Position numbers and translations under genes: made by a program. Below the pieces are notes generated by a model that had not been told where the DNA came from, ran no database searches, and saw nothing but the letters and a program-made list of their open reading frames with translations. A stretch of DNA of 64,000 nucleotides from Lentilactobacillus fungorum (GTDB lineage Bacteria > Bacillota > Bacilli > Lactobacillales > Lactobacillaceae): assembly GCF_016860605.1 (NCBI RefSeq), contig NZ_BNJR01000008.1, forward strand, positions 1-64,000, in the 5' to 3' direction. Shown piece after piece: positions 1-12,400 of this stretch (position 1 is the first letter of the stretch; each line of letters begins with the position of its first letter).

Positions 1-169
1 ACAACTTCCAATCTAACACTTTTATAATACAAATGTTTCATATTTGCCCAGTATCAAAAGCGTAAATATTCTGTAAAAGTTATTAGAAATTAGCTAACGC
101 AACGAATATTCCTCGATGCTTGACTTACCTTGCTCACAATAGCTTAACGGGCAGCGCCTAACCCCGATT

Positions 170-1093
170 TTACATTTTATGTCTCGCCTTTAACAACACC
201 AACAGCCACACAATCAAGAACACCGAGATAGCGATTGCGATTATCCAAGCGTACTTTAACGTTGCCAGCGGAAGTTTGACGTTCATTCCGTAGAATCCCG
301 TAATGATTGTCGGAACTGCCATGGTTAACGACCAGATCGTTAGGAATTTCATCGTGTCATTCAAACTGTTATTGGCAATGCTATTGAACGTATGGTCAAT
401 TCGATCAACCACTTGAGTTTCAATTTCAATCATTCGCTGGACTTGTTCGGCTTCAATTGTAACGTCTTCGAACAGATCCTGCTTTTCTTGATCTGCCCCC
501 TTGCCAAAGTGAGTGCTGGGCATTCGTCTGAGTAAACTTAAGTTTAATTGAACCGCGCTGGTTAAAAAAGTCAGGGTTTGTTGCAGATGAGATAGTGCAA
601 TTAAATCAACATTTTTAGTCTTTCGATTCAGCATCTTATCTAATTGATTGCGTTTTCGAGTGACCGCGCGAGCGATGGGAATATAGCTGTCTACGACCGT
701 AAATAATGCTTCTAAGATGAAGGCGTCAACCGTATCAACCTCTGGATTTTCAAAAGCCGATTGAAAAGCATCGTTAACTTCTGCAATGTGTCCTTGATTA
801 AAGGTAAACAAAATGCCCTGATGAAGTAAAATGCCAAACGGCTGGGTAATATAGCGAATATCATTCTTATTCAAGGCATATGGCCCCAACAAAATAAACA
901 GTTGGTCGTCTTCATTGACATCATACACGTAGTTGGCACTTTCATCGCGGTCGGTCACGTATTCAATAATATCTTCATCAATCCCATAATCATCTTGAAG
1001 GCGGGCCTGCTCGGCCGGTGTTAATTTAATGGTCTCAATCCACTTGGTTTTGCCAATTGTTTTTTCAGGTCTAATCATGTCAATATCCCCCAT
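170..1093 (-). CDS. corA: CorA-family divalent cation transporter
   Basis: A 307-residue inner-membrane channel of the CorA Mg2+/Co2+ family. The N-terminal two thirds form the charged, helical cytoplasmic domain. The C-terminus carries two membrane segments (about residues 245-265 and 278-300) joined by a loop with the signature GMN (in GFYGMNVKLP, near residue 268), which forms the pore selectivity filter in this family. The last residues are basic (KARHKM), as expected for an inward C-terminus. The ATG at 1093 follows GGAGA by about eight bases; an internal ATG at 1078 also has a purine-rich site. It stands alone, downstream of mntH on the same strand, so both neighbours handle divalent metals. 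The exact ion (Mg2+, Co2+, Ni2+) cannot be read from sequence. The first 169 bases of the window hold no gene that I can support. Confidence 0.92.
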   Translation of the reverse strand: MGDIDMIRPEKTIGKTKWIETIKLTPAEQARLQDDYGIDEDIIEYVTDRDESANYVYDVNEDDQLFILLGPYALNKNDIRYITQPFGILLHQGILFTFNQGHIAEVNDAFQSAFENPEVDTVDAFILEALFTVVDSYIPIARAVTRKRNQLDKMLNRKTKNVDLIALSHLQQTLTFLTSAVQLNLSLLRRMPSTHFGKGADQEKQDLFEDVTIEAEQVQRMIEIETQVVDRIDHTFNSIANNSLNDTMKFLTIWSLTMAVPTIITGFYGMNVKLPLATLKYAWIIAIAISVFLIVWLLVLLKARHKM

Positions 1094-1192
1094 CGCTTTT
1101 TCTCCATCAATTAACTTTATTCTACCCTAAAAGAAAAGAAGCCGCAGGCAAGATGCCAACAACTTCTTATCAATCAGTTTGTGCCCTTAAGC

Positions 1193-1289
1193 CTTTTTAT
1201 AAAGAGTGTGACGTTATATCTAAAGCTCCGAGCACCCGGTTCATAACGAGGTGTTGTCTGAGATTCAATCGCAAACTTTTTATAAAGAG
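1193..1289. repeat. two direct copies of a 14-bp AT-rich motif
   Basis: CTTTTTATAAAGAG occurs at 1193-1206 and again at 1276-1289 in the gap between corA and the 3' end of mntH. The core TTTATAAA is self-complementary. Copies are 83 bp apart, close to eight helical turns. Function unknown. Confidence 0.4.
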
Positions 1290-1291
1290 AT

Positions 1292-2662
1292 TTAAAGCAG
1301 ACCAGTGGATTGTAGGATTAAATAGATATTTAAGATAACCAACACAATCGCTGCCACCCAAGCTGAGTATTTCACCCAAGCTTTGTTGACAAACTCGCCC
1401 ATTAACTTCTTGCTGCTGGTAAAAATAACCAAGGGAACAACAGCAAACGGTAAGGCAATGCTTAAGAATACCTGCGACAACGTTAACAGCTCTTCAATTT
1501 TAGCTTCGTTGCCATGGTAGTAAATGGCAAAGGCGATGACGGGAGAAACTGATAACAATCGCGTTAACAAGCGCTGTGCCCATAATGGCATCTTCAAATG
1601 AATGAAGCCTTCCATAATGATTTGACCAGATAATGTTCCAGTAATTGTGGAGCTTTGACCAGACGACAGTAGGGCAATTGCGAACAGCATACTCAATAGC
1701 GGACTAGCAATCGCGCCAACAATATGGGAATTACTCAATGCGTTAAATAGATCAACGAATCGGCCTAACTGACTATCTGTGCCAAAGAACAAGGCAGCTC
1801 CTAAAACAAGCAGGAGGCTGTTCACGACAAAGGCAATCGACAATTGGATATTTGAATCAATTGTCGTAAACTTAATGGCCCGCTTAACGGCATTACGATC
1901 ACTACGATCTAGCGCCCTGGTTTGTGAAATCGATGAACCCAAGTATAGGTCGTGAGGCATAACCGTTGCGCCGACAATGCCAAGCGATAAATACAGCATC
2001 GACTTGTTAGTCACGATGTCTTTTGAAGGAAAATAGCCCTCCAATAATTCAGTTAGATGTGGTCCTGACAGGAATACTTCATATGAAAAGACCATCAAAA
2101 TAACAGCTACCAATGTTGCCACAATCGCTTCAATCTTTCGAAAGCCCAGCTTCATCAGCAACAAGAGGATCAAAACGTCCGCACTGGTAATTAAAATTCC
2201 GACGATGAGTGGAATATTAAATAGTAATTTGATGGCGATTGCCGAACCAATAATTTCGGCGATGTCCGTTGCCATAATAGCCAGTTCGGTAATAATCCAA
2301 AGGAAAAAGCCACCCCATTTGGATGTCGACTCTCGTGTTAATTGGGCCAAATCTTTGCCAGTTACAATTCCCAGCCTCGCAGACATTGCCTGTAACAACA
2401 TCGCAATCAAGCTGGAAATCAAGATTACGGATAGTAAGCTGTACTTGAACTGCGCGCCCCCGGCGATCGATGTAATCCAGTTTCCCGGGTCCATGTAGCC
2501 AACGGCGATTAAGATCCCTGGCCCGGTGTACGTTAGTAGTGTTTTCCAAAAGCCCGCATCATCGGGAACTTTGATACTGCCGTTAACTTCATCCAGGCTT
2601 TTACTCGGTGTTTCATCAAATGAAAATAATTTTTTCTTAGGTTCGATAACGTTCTCTCGCAT
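1292..2662 (-). CDS. mntH: Nramp-family Mn2+ transporter MntH
   Basis: A 456-residue proton-coupled manganese (and iron) importer of the Nramp family. The conserved helix-1 motif is visible as DPGNWITS (about residues 57-64), the MPHD motif of helix 6 appears as [10 protein letters not shown] (about residue 235), and about 11 hydrophobic helices follow the roughly 45-residue cytoplasmic N-terminus. ATG at 2662 follows AAAGAGGG by eight bases. A clear promoter with an overlapping palindrome lies at 2736-2764. The gene is followed by corA on the same strand. A second, more distant Nramp-like protein lies at 35755-36975; this one carries the canonical metal-binding motifs and is the better Mn2+ transporter candidate. 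Confidence 0.93.
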   Translation of the reverse strand: MRENVIEPKKKLFSFDETPSKSLDEVNGSIKVPDDAGFWKTLLTYTGPGILIAVGYMDPGNWITSIAGGAQFKYSLLSVILISSLIAMLLQAMSARLGIVTGKDLAQLTRESTSKWGGFFLWIITELAIMATDIAEIIGSAIAIKLLFNIPLIVGILITSADVLILLLLMKLGFRKIEAIVATLVAVILMVFSYEVFLSGPHLTELLEGYFPSKDIVTNKSMLYLSLGIVGATVMPHDLYLGSSISQTRALDRSDRNAVKRAIKFTTIDSNIQLSIAFVVNSLLLVLGAALFFGTDSQLGRFVDLFNALSNSHIVGAIASPLLSMLFAIALLSSGQSSTITGTLSGQIIMEGFIHLKMPLWAQRLLTRLLSVSPVIAFAIYYHGNEAKIEELLTLSQVFLSIALPFAVVPLVIFTSSKKLMGEFVNKAWVKYSAWVAAIVLVILNIYLILQSTGLL

Positions 2663-2735
2663 TTCGAATGCCCTCTTTCCATTGGTTTGAAATTCAGGTC
2701 AGTTATTTGAGCGAACTCAATTAATTGCCACTAGG

Positions 2736-2764
2736 GAGTATATACTCATCAAGTTTTTAGTCAA
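2736..2764 (-). promoter_or_regulatory. mntH promoter with palindromic operator candidate
   Basis: On the minus strand TTGACT (2764-2759), a 16-base spacer and TATACT (2742-2737) form a good sigma-A promoter. A perfect 12-bp palindrome, GAGTATATACTC (2736-2747), overlaps the -10 box, and TTGAG-N4-CTCAA follows downstream. A metal-responsive repressor (MntR or another DtxR/Fur-type protein) would be the expected ligand, but the palindrome is not a textbook MntR box, so the regulator is unassigned. Confidence 0.6.
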
Positions 2765-2995
2765 GCCTAAACATTTTGTTTTTTGATGATTAAAAATTGA
2801 TAGTGGTTACATCGTGATTGAGCTTGCTTTTTGCAAATTATCATTTTTAGAGCAACGTCATTGTAAACTAGATAATTCTCTTTTTTACTCATTAATCGGT
2901 CAGATATCGGATGCTTTTTCAACGCAAAAGTAAACTCATGAAAAAAAGTCAAATTATTTAAGTTAAATGATTGCTATTTTCGAGAATGGCTGTTA

Positions 2996-3020
2996 AAGTA
3001 TAGATAATGTATTTATACTT
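2996..3020 (+). promoter_or_regulatory. stem-loop in csp 5' leader
   Basis: AAGTATA (2996-3002) pairs with TATACTT (3014-3020) in the roughly 110-base leader upstream of the cold-shock gene. Long structured leaders that control translation by temperature are typical of csp mRNAs; whether this hairpin does so is inference. The rest of the 2663-3115 gap is the mntH promoter and AT-rich sequence without a convincing gene. Confidence 0.4.
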
Positions 3021-3115
3021 CGAAACAAGGTACAACGTTCTATTAAGAATGATTCCTGTTTTTCAAGTTTCAAATGCAAATATAACGGCGCAAAGCGCAT
3101 GGAGGTTTCATTCTT

Positions 3116-3322
3116 ATGGAACAAGGTACAGTTAAATGGTTTAACGGCGACAAAGGTTACGGATTTATCACTTTAGAAGACGGCAAGGACGTATTCGTTC
3201 ACTTCTCAGCTATTAATGCTGATGGTTACAAGACCCTCGAAGAAGGCCAACACGTAACCCTTGACGTTGAAGACAGCGATCGTGGCCCACAAGCTGCTAA
3301 CGTTACTGTTGTAAACGACTAA
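3116..3322 (+). CDS. cspA: Cold-shock protein (CspA family)
   Basis: A 68-residue single cold-shock domain protein, the normal family length. It binds single-stranded RNA/DNA and melts mRNA structure. RNP1 is visible as KGYGFI (residues 13-18 region) and RNP2 as VFVHF (about residues 26-30), and the start [10 protein letters not shown] is characteristic. GGAGG lies ten bases upstream of the ATG. It is monocistronic with its own terminator. Which of several paralogues (A/B/C/P) this is cannot be decided here. Confidence 0.97.
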   Translation: MEQGTVKWFNGDKGYGFITLEDGKDVFVHFSAINADGYKTLEEGQHVTLDVEDSDRGPQAANVTVVND

Positions 3323-3336
3323 TTTAATTAATTAAT

Positions 3337-3365
3337 GAAAGTCCTCTGTTGAGGGCTTTTTTGTT
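3337..3365 (+). terminator. csp rho-independent terminator
   Basis: AAAGTCCTC / GAGGGCTTT stem with a TGTT loop followed by a T-run, 15 bases past the csp stop. Confidence 0.85.
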
Positions 3366-3375
3366 AGCTTAAATT

Positions 3376-3418
3376 AAAAAAAACGGGTTGCACCCTTTAT
3401 AGGTGTGACCCGTTTTTT
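3376..3418 (-). terminator. terminator of the giant adhesin gene
   Basis: An imperfect hairpin between an AAAAAACGGGT arm and an ACCCGTTTTTT arm with a short loop. It is A-rich on one flank and T-rich on the other, so it can end transcription from both sides. Confidence 0.8.
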
Positions 3419-3434
3419 AGGTTCTCAGCTACCA

Positions 3435-6400
3435 TTATTTCTTGGTAACTGATACATATTTCTGATTTGCAGTGACATAAGCACCATTAGTTAACTGGAA
3501 TCTAGTAGTCTTGCCTTTTACGACAATCCGCTTAATTTTGAGTGTCGTTCCTTTTTTAAGTCGTTTACCTTGCTTGGAAGTTAAACCACTATTTTTATAC
3601 TTAAAGATCCCCTTGGCATTCTTAACGGTAACTTTGTATCCCGTTAATTTTCCAGTATAATACGTTGCCTTAACCTTAGTTCCTTTTACAAAGCCACGGT
3701 TGGCAGTGACGTATTTTCCATTCGTCAAAAGATATCTCGTAGTTTTACCAGAACGAACAATTCGAGCGACATGCAGCACAGTCCCAACCTTTACATGACG
3801 TCCTTTCTTCGCCTTCTTAAATGTCTTACCGGAGTATTCGTACAATCCCTTGGCATTTGCAACATAAAGAAGTGAATTCTTGTAAAGATCATCATTGTAC
3901 TTGGAACCAACCGTTGTAAAGTCGATAAAGGACTTCAACCCAGTAACGTGAGAGCCATCAGTCAAAATCAACTGCGTCTTGTCACCAACTTTTTCAACTC
4001 GTACCACGTGCAAAACTGTCCCGACTGAAATGTAGTTGATTCGCTTACCGCTCGCCGTGTAACGATACAGTCCCTTTCGAGTGATCATTGTCTTACCGGA
4101 AAGCGTTGTCCAATACTTGCTGGTAGCTTCGGCAGCTTCAGAAGTGTTTGACGTGTTAGCAGAAGCATTGGCTACTGATGATGAAGCAGCAGCTGACGAA
4201 CCGGTCGTTGTTCCAGATGTTCCAGCCCCTCCAGTGATACCACCGCTTATTGAACCGCCATTTGTGGATGTCGTCGCAGCGGCACTAATTGCTTGAGCAG
4301 CACTGGCGGCGGCACTGGCAGCCGTACTATTAACGGCAGCGCTCGCAGCACTGGCGGCTGAAGTTGCAGCCGAGGCAGCAGCTGAAGCAGCGGCACTGGC
4401 TTGTTCTGAAGTACTCTTGCCAGCTGAAGCAGCACTAGCGGCAGCTGAAGCAGCGGCACTGGCAATTGCGGCACTCGCACTTGTTGCAGCACTGGCTTGG
4501 GCACTCGCGATTGCTTCACTAGCAGCCGTTGCAGCTGAAGCAGCGGCACTGGCTACAGCAGCACTGGCAGCGCTATTCTTTCCAACTGCCTCACTGGCAG
4601 CGGCACTAATAGCGGCATTTGCCGAAGCAACGGCACTCGTAGCGGCCGTCGACGTTGCAGCAGAAGTAGTAGCCGCAGCTGTAGAGGTAGCGGCAGAAAC
4701 GGCAGCACTAACCTGTTCTGACGCGTTCTTACCAGCGGCACTGGCTGAATCCGCAGCGCTCTTTGCAGCAGATTCAGCAGTACTCGTGGCGGCAGAAGCA
4801 GCATCAGCGGCACTTTGAGCGGCAGAAGCGGCGGCACTCACTGCTTTGGCAGCACTGGCGGCTGCACTTGCAGCGGCAGATGAAGTAGCAGCAGAGGCAG
4901 CAGAAGCAGCGCTAACAGCAGCACTCGTAGCGGCAGAAGCGGCAGCACTGGCTTGTTCAGAGGCTGTCTTGCCAGCCGCAGAAGCACTAGCGGCGGCAGA
5001 AGCAGCAGCGCTGGCAATTGCGGCGCTCGCACTAGCTGAACCACTGGCAGCAGCACTGGCAATTGCGGCACTGGCCGCAGCGGAAGCACTAGTAGCAGCA
5101 CTGGCAGCAGTGCTTGCAGCAGCACTACCTTTTTGAGCAGCTTCACTAGCTGCAGCACTGATTGCTGCTGAGGCAGAAGCAGCGGCGCTCGCAGTAGCAG
5201 CACTTTGAGCAGCGCTGGCAGCTGAGTTAGCAACCACTGCAGCAGCAGAGGCGGCCGCACTGGCTTGTTCAGAAGCCGTCTTGCCAGCTGCACTCGCTGA
5301 AGTAGCAGCGCTATTTGCGGCACTTATAGCAGCATTGGCAGCAGCACTAGCCGAATCTGCGGCGCTTTGAGCCGCACTGGCGGCATCACTAATTGCTTTT
5401 TCCGCACTCGCAGCAGCACTGGCAATTGCGGCACTTGTAGCAGCGGAAGCGGCGCTGGCAGCTGACGTTGCGGCGCTGGCAGCAGCGGAAGCAGCGGCAC
5501 TGGCTTGTTCAGAAGCCGTCTTGCCAGCCGCACTCGCTGAAGCAGCAGCTTCACTGGCAGCAGCGGAAGCAGCAGCACTCGCTGAATTTGCGGCACTGGT
5601 TTCAGCACTGGCGGCCGCACTGGCTACTGCGGCACTCGCAGATTTAGCAGCACTGGCGGCAGCTTCACTGGCGGCGCTCCCCTTTTCAGCGGCTTGGCTA
5701 GCAGCAGCGCTAATTGCGGCACTCGCTGAAGCCGATGCAGCAGAAGCGGCGGCACTCGCAGCAGCACTAGCCGCACTCGCAGCAGAAGCAGCTTGAGCAG
5801 CGGCGCTAGCTTGAGCACTCGCAGCGGCACTGGCTTGCTCTGATGCATTCTTACCAGCCACACTCGCTGAAGCAGCAGCACTGGCCGCAGCGGAAGCGGC
5901 AGCAGAAGCCGCACTCGCAGCAGCACTTTGAGCAGCGCTGGCAGCATCACTGATTGCCTTTTCAGCACTCGCAGCGGCACTGGCAATTGCAGCACTTTCA
6001 GCAGCAGAAGCGGATTTAGCAGCAGAAGCGGCGGCACTCGCAGCAGCAGAGGCAGCAGCACTGGCTTGAGCCGAGGCATCTTGCCCAGCCGCAGAAGCAC
6101 TCGCAGCAGCGGCACTGGCCGCAGCGGAAGCGGCAGCAGAGGCAGCATTAGCAGCTGATGTAGCCGCTGAGGCAGCCGCACTTTCAACCGCCGCACTGGC
6201 TGACTTGGCAGCCGAAGCAGCCGCCTCACTTGCAGCACTACCCTTTTGAGCAGCCTCGTTAGCAGCACTACTAATGGCAGCACTGGCTGATTCGGATGCC
6301 GCAGAGGCAGCAGCAGAGGCAGCGGCACTGGCACTTTCAGCAGCAGAGGCGGCACTAGCAGCGGCAGAGGCAGCAGCAGAAGCGGCAGCGCTAGCTTGCT

Positions 6401-9400
6401 CTGACGCATTTTTGCCGGCAGTCGATGCCGAATCAGCCGCACTCTTAGAGGCAGCAACAGCAGCACTGGCGGCAGCAGAGGCAGCGGCACTGGTTTGTTG
6501 GGCATTAGACTTAGCAGCAGAAGCAGCACTGGCAGCCATTGAAGCTGCAGCCGAAGCACTAGTAGCCGAGGCAGCGGCGCTAGCGGCAATATCCCTTGCA
6601 GCACTAGTACCAATCTGATCAGCCGCTGAAGCAGCAGCACTGGCAGCAGAAGCAGCATTAGCAGCGGCAACACTAGCCGATGTAGCCGCATTCTCAGCGA
6701 TAAAGGCAGCACTTGATGTGGTTGCATTATCACCTTCGCTTGCAGCACTAGCGGCAGCGTTAGCAGCACTAGTGGCAACACTGGCAGCCGCACTGGCTTG
6801 AGTAGTAGCATCACTTGCTGCCACAGAAGCAGCATTAATGGCAGCTGAAGCACTTGCACTAGCGGCCGTACTGGAAGCTACCGCGCTGGTATACGATTCA
6901 CCCGCTTCACTAGCGGCCAAAGCAGCTGAAGTTGCATCTGCTTTGGCGCTTGTAGCGTTTGCTAAAGCCGCACTAGCTGAAAGCATTGCAGCCGCAGCAC
7001 TAGCAGCTGCTTCAGACGTCTTCGCAATTGTTGCTGCATTTGAAGCAGCCGAAGCGGCAACACTGGCAGCAGAGGCGGCAATGTCGGCACTCGTAGCGGC
7101 ACTGGCAGCTGTAGAAGCCGCATTACTTGCAACAATTGAAGCTGATTTAGCATCAGAAACGGTCGTTGCGTTTTTGGCAACTGCTGCGGCACTAATTGCC
7201 GATGAAGCATTTGCCGAGGCAATATTAGCAGCAGAAGCAGCAGCTTCACTCGCGGCACTGGCAGCCGAAGCGCCACTGGTTATAGTTGCATTAGCTGAGC
7301 TAAGAGCAGCACTCTCTGAGTCTGCGGTACTCTGAGCTGCACTGGCAGCTGCACTAATTGATTGAGCTGCACTCGCTGTTGCATCAGAGATGGCGGCACT
7401 TTCAGCCGCACTGGCCGACTTAGCAGCTTCAGAAGCAGCACTGGCAGCAGCCGATGCAGCGGCACTGGCTTGAGCCGAGGCATCTTGGCCAGCCGCACTA
7501 GCGCTCGCAGCAGCGGTGCTGGCGGCAGCGGAGGCTGCAGCCGAAGCGGCACTCGCAGCTGATGTAGCTGCTGAGGCAGCCGCGCTTTCAACCGCCGCAC
7601 TGGCTGACTTGGCAGCCGATGCAGCCGCTTCACTCGCAGCACTACCCTTTTGAGCAGCTTCACTGGCGGCTGCACTAATCGTGGCACTAGCCGATGCCGA
7701 AGCGGCATTGGCAGCCGCACTAGCGGCGGCGCTGGCACTTTCAGCTGCCGAAGCGGCACTCGCAGCGGCACTGGCAGCCGCACTTTGGGCGGCACTAGCT
7801 TGAGCCGATGCGTCTTGGCCGGCGCTGGCAGCACTCGCAGCCGCACTAGCGGCCGCTGAAGCAACGGCTGAGGCTGAGGCAGAAGCGGCATTCGCAGCAC
7901 TCTGAGCGGCACTGGCAGCCGCACTAATTGATTGAGCTGCACTGGCTGTTGCATCAGAGATGGCGGCACTTTCAGCCGCACTGGCCGACTTAGCAGCGTC
8001 AGCGGCGGCACTCGCAGCAGCTGAAGCAGCGGCACTGGCTTGAGCCGAGGCATCTTTCCCAGCCGCACTAGCGCTCGCAGCAGCGGTGCTGGCGGCAGCG
8101 GAGGCTGCAGCCGAAGCGGCATTCGCAGCTGATGTAGCTGCTGAGGCAGCCGCACTTTCAACCGCCGCACTGGCTGACTTGGCAGCCGATGCAGCCGCTT
8201 CACTCGCAGCACTACCCTTTTGAGCAGCTTCACTGGCGGCTGCGCTAATCGCAGCGCTAGCCGATGCTGAAGCGGCATTGGCAGCCGCACTAGCGGCGGC
8301 ACTGGCACTTTCAGCTGCCGAAGCGGCACTCGCAGCGGCACTGGCAGCCGCACTTTGGGCGGCACTAGCTTGAGCCGATGCGTCTTGGCCGGCGCTGGCA
8401 GCACTCGCAGCCGCACTATTAGCAGCACTTTGAGCGGCACTAATAGCATCCGAAGTGGCAGCACTGATTTGGCTGGCAACAGATGTAGCCGCACTCGCAG
8501 CAGAGGCCGCACTCGCAGCAGCAGCCGAGGCACTGGCAGCGGCAGCCGAGGCGCTGGTAGCGGCTTGACTAGCCGCACTGGTGCCTGCTTGACTGGCTGC
8601 ATTCGCAGCACTAGTCGATGCACTGGCAGCACTCGCAGCAGCGGCACTGGCAGCCGCAGCAGCACTTCGGGCAGCGCTCGCAGCCGCACTAGCCGCGGCA
8701 TTATCGGAAACAGCGGCCGCCGATGTAGCAGCAGAAGCAGCACTGGCAGCTTCACTAGCAGCGCTCGCAGCCACAACACTCGCAGCCTTAGCATCAGCAG
8801 CGGCTGAGTTAGCAGCAGCTGACGCACTTGCTGACGCTGTCGCATCAGAAATTGCCGCGTTGATATAAGCATCTCCAGCTTCACTAGCAGCCGATGATGC
8901 AATTGCAGCGGCACTCGCAGCTGATTTAGCATTCTCTAAAGCTGCTTTGGCTGAGTTAGCAGCACTGGCAGCAACAGCGCTCGCAGCTGATGTCCCAGCA
9001 ACGATTGCGGCACTGGCAGCAGCTGAAGCAGCAGCCGATGCATTCTCAGCGGCGACACTTGCACTCGTGGCTGCACTATTAGCCGCACTGGCAGCCGCAC
9101 TCGCAGCAGTCGAAGCAGATTTGGCATCACTGACAGTTGTAGCCGCCTTGCCTGCGCTTGCCGCACTCGTTGCTGTAGCTTCATTTGCAGCAGCAACACT
9201 GGCTGCGTTGCTTGCTGCAACACTTGCACTTGCGGCCGCAGTTGCGCCGCTTGTTACGGTTGAAGCGGCGGCACTTGTAGCAGCTGAAGCCAAATTACTT
9301 GCGGTTTGAATAGCTACAGCAGCGCTCGCAGCCGCACTGGTTGCAACATCTTGAGCGGAAGCAGCAGCGCTAGTAGCGGCACTGGCAGCCGCACTAACCG

Positions 9401-12400
9401 CTGCGCTAACAGCAGCAGAAGCACTTTGACCAGCTGAACTAGCTGAAGCGGCAGCCGAATCAGTAGCCGACTGAATAGCCGCACTGGCTGAGCTTGCAGC
9501 TAGTGAAATCGCATCGGAAGCAGATTTAGCAGCACTTTGGGCAGCGCTTTGAGCTGAACTTCCTGCTGAGTCGGCAGCGGATTGGATCGCGGCACTGGCC
9601 GAAGTAGCCGCCGAAGTAATAGCATCACTGGCATCCTTTTGGGCAGCTGCCGTAGCGGCCGCAATCGCCGCACTGGCTTGCTCAGAAGCCGTCTTCCCAG
9701 CAGCACTGGCCGAAGCAATGGCATCACTCGCAGCTGCACTAGCCGACTTGGCGGCAGAAGTCTGGGCAGTCGCACTCTGATTAATGGCTGCAATCAATGA
9801 GTCAGTTGCAGCACTGGCAAGGGCATTAGCTGAAGCTGCGCTAGCTGAAGCAACTCGAGCAGCACTGGCAGCCGCACTAGCTGCTGTGCTAGCAGAATTA
9901 AAGCTTTCAGCAGCGGCAGAAGTATTACCGGCAGCACTCGCAGCACTTTTAGCGGTTGCAAATTCACTAGCAGCCAAGCTAGCAGCACTGGCAGCTAAGC
10001 TAGAAGCAGCCGAGGCACTGGCAGCAGCGCTAGTAGCGGCACTTTTAGCCGATGTTGCCAAAGTAACATCACCGGTCTTGGCAGCGTCAGAAGCACTGGC
10101 AGCTGCTTGGCTGGCGGTTTGATAAGCCGTTGATGCTGAAGATGCTTGATCGCTGGCAACAGCGGCGGCACTTTCAGCAGCACTGGCAGCTATTACGGCA
10201 GTTGATTCAGCCTTGGTTTTTGCCTGATCGCTGGCAGCAGCCGAAGCAGAGACTGCCGATGAGTAGGCAGCACTAGCGGCCGAAGCACTCGCAGTCGCGT
10301 TAGAAGCCGCCGCACTGGCAGCTTGATAATCACTAGCCGCACTTTCAGCAGCATTGGCAGCCGCACTCGCTTGATCCTGTGCCTCATTATATGAAGCATC
10401 ACTGGTTGAAATTGTCTTGGCAAGTTCAGCCGCACTCGCAGCCGCAACACTCGCAGCGCTGGCAGCTGTTGAAGCAGCTGATGCAGCACTTGTCGCATTA
10501 CTACCAGCCGCACTCGCAGCCGCACTGGCAACGGCAGCTGCCGTTAAGTCACCTTTCTGAACAGCCACATCAACCGAAGCACTAGCCGCACTCGCAGCAG
10601 CAGCCGCGCTCTTGGCAGCGCTGGCCGCATTACTTGTAGCGGCAGCTTGCGTATCAGCCTTCGCAGCCGCCGAGGCAATCGCTTCCGTATTTGTCTGGGA
10701 AACTAACGCTTTAACAGCATCGTTCAAATTACTGGTTGCCGTCAAAATATCAGTAGCACTGACTTTGCTTAAATCAGCTTGGGCACTAGCAGAGAGTGCT
10801 TCAGCTGCACTCAAGGCCGTTTTAACCGCATTGTAACTGGCAGCCGTGTATTTAGTCGGATCAATCTGGCTTGCAGCACTAATTGCTTGATCCAGTCCAG
10901 AAGTACTCTTAGTAGCTTCAGTTAGTGCTTTATTCAAAGCAGCTGCAGCTGAATCAGCGCTGCTTTGGGTAACCGCTGCTGAAGTCGTCATTTGATTTTC
11001 AGTCGCCTTGGCAGCTGTTAGAATCGTTTGAGCATCTGAAAGGGTTGATACTAAGGCATCCCATTCAGCCGACGTTGCTTGGGTCGAACTAGATCCCGCG
11101 GTAACAGCTTCACTGGCAGCCGAAACAGCCGCGCTTAAAGCACTCGTATCAGTTGGCACGTAGAAATGACCAGTTACCGTGTTTTCAAGCCCAACTACGG
11201 CCGTTCCACTTGGCTGAATATCGTTATTGCCGGTTGAAATACCAGTTTGAACCCGCGTCGTTGCATCTACATATTGGCCGGCTTTCAAAGCAGGAATCGA
11301 AATCGACCATTTACCATTGGCATCAGCTTGAATTGTAGACTGATAGGCCCGTGAGCCATCCGCATTGTAAATAGAGACTTGAACCGTATAAACGTTGAGA
11401 TCCCCACTTGCAAGTGAGCTGGTCTTTGAATTACTAATGGCATCGCTAAAGGTCGTGTCAACCGGGGTAATCGTTGTAATTGTCCCGTTAAGCGTCTGCG
11501 AGCCTTGGCTCATTGAATTAAAGTCAACGTTCACATAAGGGGTTTGTCCTTCTTGCAGGCCGTGTGACAAATATCCCAGCGTGCCATACGTAACCTCGCC
11601 GGATGCGCTAACCCGCTGAGCTTGAGCGGTAATCACATCGCCGGTGTCCAAAGTAGTTCCAGAAACAATATTGCCATTCTTGTTCCCAAATGACGCCGAG
11701 AAGGTGCCATCTGAGTTAACAGTCGTGGTAACAGTTTCCCCAGTGGTTTTATCAGTGACAACCACCTGCAGTACGTCACCACTATTATTCGAAGCAACCG
11801 CAGCAGAGAAGGCAGCTGAATCAAGTTTGCCGCTAACGGTGTTGGTACCCTCAGTAATCACTCGGGTTAAACTACCGGAAGTAACCGCTGGAACGGCACT
11901 TTGAATCGCGGCGGACAAGGTTGCCAGACCACCAGTGGCTTCAGAACTCCAATCAGTCCCGGTTTGCGAACTGCCGGAAGTGGTGCCGTAGGTGTTGGCA
12001 AAGGTAGTGGCATCACTAATTGTTTTACCTTGGGTTGTTGAAAAACCGGTAGCACCGGCAACAACCGTAATGGTGTTGGCAGCCGCTACGGCAGCTGAAC
12101 TGGCATCACTAGCAAGGGTTACTCGTTGCAAGTAAGTACCCGTATCAGCGGACCAAGATTTCAAATCCAAAGTAAAGACATAACCGGTATCAGTGGTCCC
12201 ATTACCAACCACTTTACTATTAACAGTGAAGACTGTTTGTCCATCACTATTAACGGAGGTCGTAACTTGAAAATCACCAGTGTTAATTGCCTGAGCCAGA
12301 GTGGTTGTCTTAGTGGTATCCAGTAAAGATTGATTGTTAACAGTCTTCATTCCTGTACCCGTTTCACTTCCACCGGCTCCTGCTTCATAGTATGAAACTG

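Noticed and set aside
2767-2952. A 61-codon minus-strand frame between mntH and csp.
   Set aside because: TTG start without a Shine-Dalgarno sequence, Lys/Ile/Asn-rich AT-driven composition, no homology.
4081-11904. Many long antisense and out-of-frame reading frames (up to 550 codons) over the giant adhesin, rich in Leu, Pro, Val, Arg or Ala.
   Set aside because: They are by-products of the GC-biased Ala/Ser codon repeats (gcn/agc/tca) read in other frames; composition is extreme and there are no ribosome sites or family motifs.
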